From positions 3,212,001-3,276,000 of the forward strand of contig BNHL01000001.1 in NCBI GenBank assembly GCA_015472025.1: a DNA stretch of 64,000 nucleotides, written 5' to 3'. Each line of letters opens with the position of its first letter. Within the stretch, counting starts at the first letter, position 1. Made by a program: the position numbers and the translations under genes. Origin of the DNA: Cytophagales bacterium WSM2-2 (lineage in GTDB: Bacteria; Bacteroidota; Bacteroidia; Cytophagales; Cyclobacteriaceae). This document shows positions 1-12,000 of the stretch, piece by piece. The notes below the pieces were generated by a model that did no database searches, was not told the origin of the DNA, and was given only the letters and a program-made list of their open reading frames with translations.

Positions 1-1
1 A

Positions 2-3000
2 TCTCAAACCTTCAATGGAGGTGTGGCGATTTCGGGTGGAGGAATTTTTACGGGATCGACTGGAGACATAAACATTAATGGTAATCTTTCTATTGGCAAT
101 GCTTCATCATTGTCAATCGCTGGCTCTAATTTTTCAATCACCGGATTGTCATTAATTGGAGGTGGCTCTACAGGAACACTTTCAATTACATCTTCAACTG
201 GCACCAAAACTTTTGGAGGCCTAGTGTCGCTTTCTGCGGGTGCAACCTGGGACAACAACGGCAATTCTGATGTTACTTTTCAAGGCGGTATTTCAAGAAG
301 TACAGGTACTTTCAATGCAGGAGCGGGGGTACACACCTTTGATACAAACTCTCAATCCTTAACGGGTTCTTTTTCTATTCCTAAAGTTACCGTGACTGGG
401 GTTTCATTGACTAACAATACTGGTCTTACAGTTGCTAGTGCATTGAGCGGAACGGGTAGTTTTATTCAGAGTAATAACGCCACCCTTGTCATTTCCGGGA
501 CATCGGGGATAGCTTCGATGAGCGCGAGTAGCAATGGCAACGCGGTAACCTTTAACGGGACATTGCCGCAGACAATTAATTCAAGTACTTATAATAATTT
601 AACCATTTCACAATCAGGTGGCAATGCTTCTTTGGGAGGCAGCACAACGGTTAATGGCTCACTCACTATTTCTTTAGGTAATGTTGACCTTGGGGCTAAT
701 GACCTGACCATTGGTTCTGGTGGAAGTATTACAGGTTCAAGAATTATTATCTCTGGAGCTGGTACTTTGAAGAAAATTTTTACTGCAACAGGAGTTCCAT
801 TTACTTTCCCGATTGGAGATGTAACGTTGTACACACCGGTTATTGTTAATGTTACGGGCGGATCATTTAGCTCATCTTATACAGTTGGTGCTTCAGTCAC
901 CGATTTGAAGCACCCTTCGAATGCAAGTACTACCGATTTTCTGTCACGGTATTGGACAATCACACAATCAGGAGTCACGGGAGCTGTCGCAACAATCACG
1001 GGTACATATGATGTTGCTGGTGATGTGACCGGCAGCGAAGCGAATATTGTAGCGGCCGGATTGAATGGCACATTTAATCAAACTTCAAATCCATGGGTAA
1101 AATTGGCCGTTGGAGCTTTGCCTGCGGGTGGCCCTCTGACAGCGACAGGAGCTGTTCTTACTAACGGGCAGCCTTCTTATTTTACAGGAGTGCAGAACGC
1201 TACACTTATCGCATCGGCAGGTACAGATAAAAATGTTTGTACTTCCGGAACAGCGACTTTAGGTGGTACTCCTACTGCTTCGGGAGGTACAGGTGGATAT
1301 GTTTATTCATGGACACCTTCAACAGGTCTAAGCGCGACAAACATAGCTAACCCCGTCTTTACTGCGCCTGGTGTTGCCAGCGGTCCAACATCTTACATGG
1401 TTACAGTTACTGACGCCAATGGCTTTTCAGCGACTAGCTCAGTAAACGTCACAGTAATTGCATACCCAGTGATCAGCCAGTTGCCGTTATCGCAGACGAA
1501 GTGTTTTGGTAGCGGAGCGAGCTTCAGTGTTACAGCGAGCGGCACGAGTCTGAGTTACCAGTGGTTCCGTGGAGCTACCCCGATCGGTGCAGGCACGGAC
1601 GGAGGAGTGTATACGGGTTTTGCCACTTCGGTATTGAACATCAGCAGTGTTAACGGATTGAACGGGAACCAGTACAGCGTGGTGGTTACGGAGACGACCG
1701 CTCCGGGTTGTGCGCTGAGTGCCACGGGAGCGGTTACGCTGACGGTGGAGTCATTGCCGACGGGTAGCCTGAGTGTGGGCGGTGGATCCGGGGTGAGTGT
1801 TTGTTCGGGTAGCAGTGCGAGCCTGACGTTCACGCTGACGGGCACAGGTCCCTATGATGTAGACTATACGGACGGGACGAGTACGTTCACGTTGAATAAT
1901 ATAGCAAGCGGTTCGGGTGTAAGTGTTAGTCCATCGGTTACGAAGACGTATACGATCACCCGTGTGAAAGACAATGGTACGAGTGGAGGTTGCCTTGGTA
2001 CGAGCTTTGGTTCGAGTGCAACGGTTACGGTAGTTCCGTACCCAGTGATCAGCCAGTTGCCGTTATCGCAGACGAAGTGTTTTGGTAGCGGAGCGAGCTT
2101 CAGTGTTACAGCGAGCGGCACGAGTCTGAGTTACCAGTGGTTCCGTGGAGCTACCCCGATCGGTGCAGGCACGGACGGAGGGGTTTATACGGGCTTTGCC
2201 ACTTCGGTATTGAATATCAGCAGTGTTAACGGATTGAACGGGAACCAGTACAGCGTGGTGGTTACGGAGACGACCGCTCCGGGTTGTGCGCTGAGTGCCA
2301 CGGGAGCGGCTACGCTGACGGTGGAGTCATTGCCGACGGGTAGCCTGAGTGTGGGCGGTGGATCCGGGGTGAGTGTTTGTTCGGGTAGCAGTGCGAGCCT
2401 GACGTTCACGCTGACGGGCACGGGTCCCTATGATGTAGACTATACGGACGGGACGAGTACGTTCACGTTGAATAATATAGCAAGCGGTTCGGGTGTAAGT
2501 GTTAGTCCATCGGTTACGAAGACGTATACGATCACCCGTGTGAAAGACAATGGTACGAGTGGAGGTTGCCTTGGTACGAGCTTTGGTTCGAGTGCAACGG
2601 TTACGGTAGTTCCGTACCCAGTGATCAGCCAGTTGCCGTTATCGCAGACGAAGTGTTTTGGTAGCGGAGCGAGCTTCAGTGTTACAGCGAGCGGCACGAG
2701 TCTGAGTTACCAGTGGTTCCGTGGAGCTACCCCGATCGGTGCAGGCACGGACGGAGGGGTTTATACGGGCTTTGCCACTTCGGTATTGAATATCAGCAGT
2801 GTTAACGGATTGAACGGGAACCAGTACAGCGTGGTGGTTACGGAGACGACCGCTCCGGGTTGTGCGCTGAGTGCCACGGGAGCGGTTACGCTGACGGTGG
2901 AGTCATTGCCGACGGGTAGCCTGAGTGTGGGCGGTGGATCCGGGGTGAGTGTTTGTTCGGGTAGCAGTGCGAGCCTGACGTTCACGCTGACGGGCACAGG

Positions 3001-6000
3001 TCCCTATGATGTAGACTATACGGACGGGACGAGTACGTTCACGTTGAATAATATAGCAAGCGGTTCGGGTGTAAGTGTTAGTCCATCGGTTACGAAGACG
3101 TATACGATCACCCGTGTGAAAGACAAGGGTACGAGTGGAGGTTGCCTTGGTACGAGCTTTGGTTCGAGTGCAACGGTTACGGTAGTTCCGTACCCAGTGA
3201 TCAGCCAGTTGCCGTTATCGCAGACGAAGTGTTTTGGTAGCGGAGCGAGCTTCAGTGTTACAGCGAGCGGCACGAGTCTGAGTTACCAGTGGTTCCGTGG
3301 AGCTACCCCGATCGGTGCAGGCACGGACGGAGGGGTTTATACGGGCTTTGCCACTTCGGTATTGAATATCAGCAGTGTTAACGGATTGAACGGGAACCAG
3401 TACAGCGTGGTGGTTACGGAGACGACCGCTCCGGGTTGTGCGCTGAGTGCCACGGGAGCGGTTACGCTGACGGTGGAGTCATTGCCGACGGGTAGCCTGA
3501 GTGTGGGCGGTGGATCCGGGGTGAGTGTTTGTTCGGGTAGCAGTGCGAGCCTGACGTTCACGCTGACGGGCACGGGTCCCTATGATGTAGACTATACGGA
3601 CGGGACGAGTACGTTCACGTTGAATAATATAGCAAGCGGTTCGGGTGTAAGTGTTAGTCCATCGGTTACGAAGACGTATACGATCACCCGTGTGAAAGAC
3701 AATGGTACGAGTGGAGGTTGCCTTGGTACGAGCTTTGGTTCGAGTGCAACGGTTACGGTAGTTCCGTACCCAGTGATCAGCCAGTTGCCGTTATCGCAGA
3801 CGAAGTGTTTTGGTAGCGGAGCGAGCTTCAGTGTTACAGCGAGCGGCACGAGTCTGAGTTACCAGTGGTTCCGTGGAGCTACCCCGATCGGTGCAGGCAC
3901 GGACGGAGGGGTTTATACGGGCTTTGCCACTTCGGTATTGAACATCAGCAGTGTTAACGGATTGAACGGGAACCAGTACAGCGTGGTGGTTACGGAGACG
4001 ACCGCTCCGGGTTGTGCGCTGAGTGCCACGGGAGCGGCTACGCTGACGGTGGAGTCATTGCCGACGGGTAGCCTGAGTGTGGGCGGTGGATCCGGGGTGA
4101 GTGTTTGTTCGGGTAGCAGTGCGAGCCTGACGTTCACGCTGACGGGCACAGGTCCCTATGATGTAGACTATACGGACGGGACGAGTACGTTCACGTTGAA
4201 TAATATAGCAAGCGGTTCGGGTGTAAGTGTTAGTCCATCGGTTACGAAGACGTATACGATCACCCGTGTGAAAGACAAGGGTACGAGTGGAGGTTGCCTT
4301 GGTACGAGCTTTGGTTCGAGTGCAACGGTTACGGTAGTTCCGTACCCAGTGATCAGCCAGTTGCCGTTATCGCAGACGAAGTGTTTTGGTAGCGGAGCGA
4401 GCTTCAGTGTTACAGCGAGCGGCACGAGTCTGAGTTACCAGTGGTTCCGTGGAGCTACCCCGATCGGTGCAGGCACGGACGGAGGGGTTTATACGGGCTT
4501 TGCCACTTCGGTATTGAATATCAGCAGTGTTAACGGATTGAACGGGAACCAGTACAGCGTGGTGGTTACGGAGACGACCGCTCCGGGTTGTGCGCTGAGT
4601 GCCACGGGAGCGGCTACGCTGACGGTGGAGTCATTGCCGACGGGTAGCCTGAGTGTGGGCGGTGGATCCGGGGTGAGTGTTTGTTCGGGTAGCAGTGCGA
4701 GCCTGACGTTCACGCTGACGGGCACAGGTCCCTATGATGTAGACTATACGGACGGGACGAGTACGTTCACGTTGAATAATATAGCAAGCGGTTCGGGTGT
4801 AAGTGTTAGTCCATCGGTTACGAAGACGTATACGATCACCCGTGTGAAAGACAAGGGTACGAGTGGAGGTTGCCTTGGTACGAGCTTTGGTTCGAGTGCA
4901 ACGGTTACGGTAGTTCCGTACCCAGTGATCAGCCAGTTGCCGTTATCGCAGACGAAGTGTTTTGGTAGCGGAGCGAGCTTCAGTGTTACAGCGAGCGGCA
5001 CGAGTCTGAGTTACCAGTGGTTCCGTGGAGCTACCCCGATCGGTGCAGGCACGGACGGAGGAGTGTATACGGGTTTTGCCACTTCGGTATTGAACATCAG
5101 CAGTGTTAACGGATTGAACGGGAACCAGTACAGCGTGGTGGTTACGGAGACGACCGCTCCGGGTTGTGCGCTGAGTGCCACGGGAGCGGTTACGCTGACG
5201 GTGGAGTCATTGCCGACGGGTAGCCTGAGTGTGGGCGGTGGATCCGGGGTGAGTGTTTGTTCGGGTAGCAGTGCGAGCCTGACGTTCACGCTGACGGGCA
5301 CGGGTCCCTATGATGTAGACTATACGGACGGGACGAGTACGTTCACGTTGAATAATATAGCAAGCGGTTCGGGTGTAAGTGTTAGTCCATCGGTTACGAA
5401 GACGTATACGATCACCCGTGTGAAAGACAATGGTACGAGTGGAGGTTGCCTTGGTACGAGCTTTGGTTCGAGTGCAACGGTTACGGTAGTTCCGTACCCA
5501 GTGATCAGCCAGTTGCCGTTATCGCAGACGAAGTGTTTTGGTAGCGGAGCGAGCTTCAGTGTTACAGCGAGCGGCACGAGTCTGAGTTACCAGTGGTTCC
5601 GTGGAGCTACCCCGATCGGTGCAGGCACGGACGGAGGAGTTTATACGGGTTTTGCCACTTCGGTATTGAACATCAGCAGTGTTAACGGATTGAACGGGAA
5701 CCAGTACAGCGTGGTGGTTACGGAGACGACCGCTCCGGGTTGTGCGCTGAGTGCCACGGGAGCGGCTACGCTGACGGTGGAGTCATTGCCGACGGGTAGC
5801 CTGAGTGTGGGCGGTGGATCCGGGGTGAGTGTTTGTTCGGGTAGCAGTGCGAGCCTGACGTTCACGCTGACGGGCACGGGTCCCTATGATGTAGACTATA
5901 CGGACGGGACGAGTACGTTCACGTTGAATAATATAGCAAGCGGTTCGGGTGTAAGTGTTAGTCCATCGGTTACGAAGACGTATACGATCACCCGTGTGAA

Positions 6001-9000
6001 AGACAATGGTACGAGTGGAGGTTGCCTTGGTACGAGCTTTGGTTCGAGTGCAACGGTTACGGTAAATTCAATTCCAGTTATCACATCTGGTCAAGTAAAA
6101 ACAATTTGCAGCGGTGATGCTGTTAACTACAAGGTGACATTAACACCGGGTGGTTTCCCAGCAGGAACAATATTTAACTGGTCTGCTCCGACCATGTCAG
6201 ATGCGAGTGTTCAAGGTAGTGCAGGAACCTCTGTGTTAGAATCTGCATCACTTACCATCACGGATATTTTGGTGAATGTCGGTGGTTCACCAATTACTGC
6301 TACCTATAATATTACTCCGACAGGACCAGCTTCAACAAACTGTATTGGCTCGCAGGTTTCGGTTGTTATTACAATCAACCCAGCACCAGTGGTATCGACA
6401 TTGTTGAATGGGTCGACATGCAGTGATGTGGTAGCAGGGGTATTATTGAATACAAACGGGACGAGTGTAAGTGCAGCGAGTTATACGATCAACAGCATCA
6501 CACCGAGTGTAGCTTACACGGGTACCTGGAAGCCCCAGGTGAGTGGCAATGTTGGTACGGGTCCAGGCAATGCAGCCAATGCATTGGCAGGCGATAAGTT
6601 TACGAACCAGGATGGTATAGCTCATACGGTTACGTACAATGTTACACCGATCAGTTCGAGTGGCTGTTCAGGCGCAGCTCAGGATGTAGTGCTGACGGTT
6701 AATCCGGAGCCGGTGCTGAGCAGTACGTTGAGTGCTGCTGTCTGCAGTGATTCACCGGGCAATATTACGTTGAACACGAACGGTTCGAGTGTTGGCGCTA
6801 CGAGCTACACGATTAACAGCATCACGGTTCAGAGTGGTTTGATTCCTCAGGCGTCAGGGAATTCGGTTACGGGCGCAGGCCAGGGGGTGAGCGCTATTCA
6901 TGATGATAAGTTCACGAACCCGACGGTTGGCAGTAAGACAGTTACGTACAACATTACCCCTGTTACGAGCGGTTGTGCAGGAGATGCTGTTGACGTGGTG
7001 CTGACGATTAACCCGGAGCCTGTGCTGAGCACGAGTTTGAATGCAACGGTTTGTAGCGGGACTAACTCGGGTATAGTATTGAACACGAACGGCTCGAGTG
7101 TCGGGGCTACGGGTTATACATTGAATAGCATCACGCCAAGTATTGCGTTTAATGGTAGCACTTGGAAGGCGGCAGTTGGTAATGCGGGAACGGGAGCGTT
7201 AGCGTCAGCGAATTCACTATCCACGGATGTTTACACGAACCTGACGGGTACTCTGTTGACGGTGACGTATAATATCACTCCGAAGACTGGCAGTTGTGTT
7301 GGAGATCCATACAATGTGGTGTTGACGATCAACCCAGCACCAGTGGTATCGACATTGTTGAATGGGTCGACATGCAGTGATGTGGTAGCAGGGATATTAT
7401 TGAATACAAACGGGACGAGTGTAAGTGCAGCGAGTTATACGATCAACAGCATCACACCGAGTGTAGCTTACACGGGTACCTGGAAGCCCCAGGTGAGTGG
7501 CAATGTTGGTACGGGTCCAGGCAATGCAGCCAATGCATTGGCAGGCGATAAGTTTACGAACCAGGATGGTATAGCTCATACGGTTACGTACAATGTTACA
7601 CCGATCAGTTCGAGTGGCTGTTCAGGCGCAGCTCAGGATGTAGTGCTGACGGTTAATCCGGAGCCGGTGCTGAGCAGTACGTTGAGTGCTGCTGTCTGCA
7701 GTGATTCACCGGGCAATATTACGTTGAACACGAACGGTTCGAGTGTTGGCGCTACGAGCTACACGATTAACAGCATCACGGTTCAGAGTGGTTTGATTCC
7801 TCAGGCGTCAGGGAATTCGGTTACGGGCGCAGGCCAGGGGGTGAGCGCTATTCATGATGATAAGTTCACGAACCCGACGGTTGGCAGTAAGACAGTTACG
7901 TACAACATTACCCCTGTTACGAGCGGTTGTGCAGGAGATGCTGTTGACGTGGTGCTGACGATTAACCCGGAGCCTGTGCTGAGCACGAGTTTGAATGCAA
8001 CGGTTTGTAGCGGGACTAACTCGGGTATAGTATTGAACACGAACGGCTCGAGTGTCGGGGCTACGGGTTATACATTGAATAGCATCACGCCAAGTATTGC
8101 GTTTAATGGTAGCACTTGGAAGGCGGCAGTTGGTAATGCGGGAACGGGAGCGTTAGCGTCAGCGAATTCACTATCCACGGATGTTTACACGAACCTGACG
8201 GGTACTCTGTTGACGGTGACGTATAATATCACTCCGAAGACTGGCAGTTGTGTTGGAGATCCATACAATGTGGTGTTGACGATCAACCCAGCACCAGTGG
8301 TATCGACATTGTTGAATGGGTCGACATGCAGTGATGTGGTAGCAGGGATATTATTGAATACAAACGGGACGAGTGTAAGTGCAGCGAGTTATACGATCAA
8401 CAGCATCACACCGAGTGTAGCTTACACGGGTACCTGGAAGCCCCAGGTGAGTGGCAATGTTGGTACGGGTCCAGGCAATGCAGCCAATGCATTGGCAGGC
8501 GATAAGTTTACGAACCAGGATGGTATAGCTCATACGGTTACGTACAATGTTACACCGATCAGTTCGAGTGGCTGTTCAGGCGCAGCTCAGGATGTAGTGC
8601 TGACGGTTAATCCGGAGCCGGTGCTGAGCAGTACGTTGAGTGCTGCTGTCTGCAGTGATTCACCGGGCAATATTACGTTGAACACGAACGGTTCGAGTGT
8701 TGGCGCTACGAGCTACACGATTAACAGCATCACGGTTCAGAGTGGTTTGATTCCTCAGGCGTCAGGGAATTCGGTTACGGGCGCAGGCCAGGGGGTGAGC
8801 GCTATTCATGATGATAAGTTCACGAACCCGACGGTTGGCAGTAAGACAGTTACGTACAACATTACCCCTGTTACGAGCGGTTGTGCAGGAGATGCTGTTG
8901 ACGTGGTGCTGACGATTAACCCGGAGCCTGTGCTGAGCACGAGTTTGAATGCAACGGTTTGTAGCGGGACTAACTCGGGTATAGTATTGAACACGAACGG

Positions 9001-12000
9001 CTCGAGTGTCGGGGCTACGGGTTATACATTGAATAGCATCACGCCAAGTATTGCGTTTAATGGTAGCACTTGGAAGGCGGCAGTTGGTAATGCGGGAACG
9101 GGAGCGTTAGCGTCAGCGAATTCACTATCCACGGATGTTTACACGAACCTGACGGGTACTCTGTTGACGGTGACGTATAATATCACTCCGAAGACTGGCA
9201 GTTGTGTTGGAGATCCATACAATGTGGTGTTGACGATCAACCCAGCACCAGTGGTATCGACATTGTTGAATGGGTCGACATGCAGTGATGTGGTAGCAGG
9301 GATATTATTGAATACAAACGGGACGAGTGTAAGTGCAGCGAGTTATACGATCAACAGCATCACACCGAGTGTAGCTTACACGGGTACCTGGAAGCCCCAG
9401 GTGAGTGGCAATGTTGGTACGGGTCCAGGCAATGCAGCCAATGCATTGGCAGGCGATAAGTTTACGAACCAGGATGGTATAGCTCATACGGTTACGTACA
9501 ATGTTACACCGATCAGTTCGAGTGGCTGTTCAGGCGCAGCTCAGGATGTAGTGCTGACGGTTAATCCGGAGCCGGTGCTGAGCAGTACGTTGAGTGCTGC
9601 TGTCTGCAGTGATTCACCGGGCAATATTACGTTGAACACGAACGGTTCGAGTGTTGGCGCTACGAGCTACACGATTAACAGCATCACGGTTCAGAGTGGT
9701 TTGATTCCTCAGGCGTCAGGGAATTCGGTTACGGGCGCAGGCCAGGGGGTGAGCGCTATTCATGATGATAAGTTCACGAACCCGACGGTTGGCAGTAAGA
9801 CAGTTACGTACAACATTACCCCTGTTACGAGCGGTTGTGCAGGAGATGCTGTTGACGTGGTGCTGACGATTAACCCGGAGCCTGTGCTGAGCACGAGTTT
9901 GAATGCAACGGTTTGTAGCGGGACTAACTCGGGTATAGTATTGAACACGAACGGCTCGAGTGTCGGGGCTACGGGTTATACATTGAATAGCATCACGCCA
10001 AGTATTGCGTTTAATGGTAGCACTTGGAAGGCGGCAGTTGGTAATGCGGGAACGGGAGCGTTAGCGTCAGCGAATTCACTATCCACGGATGTTTACACGA
10101 ACCTGACGGGTACTCTGTTGACGGTGACGTATAATATCACTCCGAAGACTGGCAGTTGTGTTGGAGATCCATACAATGTGGTGTTGACGATCAACCCAGC
10201 ACCAGTGGTATCGACATTGTTGAATGGGTCGACATGCAGTGATGTGGTAGCAGGGATATTATTGAATACAAACGGGACGAGTGTAAGTGCAGCGAGTTAT
10301 ACGATCAACAGCATCACACCGAGTGTAGCTTACACGGGTACCTGGAAGCCCCAGGTGAGTGGCAATGTTGGTACGGGTCCAGGCAATGCAGCCAATGCAT
10401 TGGCAGGCGATAAGTTTACGAACCAGGATGGTATAGCTCATACGGTTACGTACAATGTTACACCGATCAGTTCGAGTGGCTGTTCAGGCGCAGCTCAGGA
10501 TGTAGTGCTGACGGTTAATCCGGAGCCGGTGCTGAGCAGTACGTTGAGTGCTGCTGTCTGCAGTGATTCACCGGGCAATATTACGTTGAACACGAACGGT
10601 TCGAGTGTTGGCGCTACGAGCTACACGATTAACAGCATCACGGTTCAGAGTGGTTTGATTCCTCAGGCGTCAGGGAATTCGGTTACGGGCGCAGGCCAGG
10701 GGGTGAGCGCTATTCATGATGATAAGTTCACGAACCCGACGGTTGGCAGTAAGACAGTTACGTACAACATTACCCCTGTTACGAGCGGTTGTGCAGGAGA
10801 TGCTGTTGACGTGGTGCTGACGATTAACCCGGAGCCTGTGCTGAGCACGAGTTTGAATGCAACGGTTTGTAGCGGGACTAACTCGGGTATAGTATTGAAC
10901 ACGAACGGCTCGAGTGTCGGGGCTACGGGTTATACATTGAATAGCATCACGCCAAGTATTGCGTTTAATGGTAGCACTTGGAAGGCGGCAGTTGGTAATG
11001 CGGGAACGGGAGCGTTAGCGTCAGCGAATTCACTATCCACGGATGTTTACACGAACCTGACGGGTACTCTGTTGACGGTGACGTATAATATCACTCCGAA
11101 GACTGGCAGTTGTGTTGGAGATCCATACAATGTGGTGTTGACGATCAACCCAGCACCAGTGGTATCGACATTGTTGAATGGGTCGACATGCAGTGATGTG
11201 GTAGCAGGGATATTATTGAATACAAACGGGACGAGTGTAAGTGCAGCGAGTTATACGATCAACAGCATCACACCGAGTGTAGCTTACACGGGTACCTGGA
11301 AGCCCCAGGTGAGTGGCAATGTTGGTACGGGTCCAGGCAATGCAGCCAATGCATTGGCAGGCGATAAGTTTACGAACCAGGATGGTATAGCTCATACGGT
11401 TACGTACAATGTTACACCGATCAGTTCGAGTGGCTGTTCAGGCGCAGCTCAGGATGTAGTGCTGACGGTTAATCCGGAGCCGGTGCTGAGCAGTACGTTG
11501 AGTGCTGCTGTCTGCAGTGATTCACCGGGCAATATTACGTTGAACACGAACGGTTCGAGTGTTGGCGCTACGAGCTACACGATTAACAGCATCACGGTTC
11601 AGAGTGGTTTGATTCCTCAGGCGTCAGGGAATTCGGTTACGGGCGCAGGCCAGGGGGTGAGCGCTATTCATGATGATAAGTTCACGAACCCGACGGTTGG
11701 CAGTAAGACAGTTACGTACAACATTACCCCTGTTACGAGCGGTTGTGCAGGAGATGCTGTTGACGTGGTGCTGACGATTAACCCGGAGCCTGTGCTGAGC
11801 ACGAGTTTGAATGCAACGGTTTGTAGCGGGACTAACTCGGGTATAGTATTGAACACGAACGGCTCGAGTGTCGGGGCTACGGGTTATACATTGAATAGCA
11901 TCACGCCAAGTATTGCGTTTAATGGTAGCACTTGGAAGGCGGCAGTTGGTAATGCGGGAACGGGAGCGTTAGCGTCAGCGAATTCACTATCCACGGATGT

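Noticed and set aside
23-25. GTG as the start of the giant gene
   Set aside because: The frame is open to the left edge and the residues before it (SQTFNGG) continue the same repeat style, so the true start is outside the window. No promoter or signal peptide is visible.
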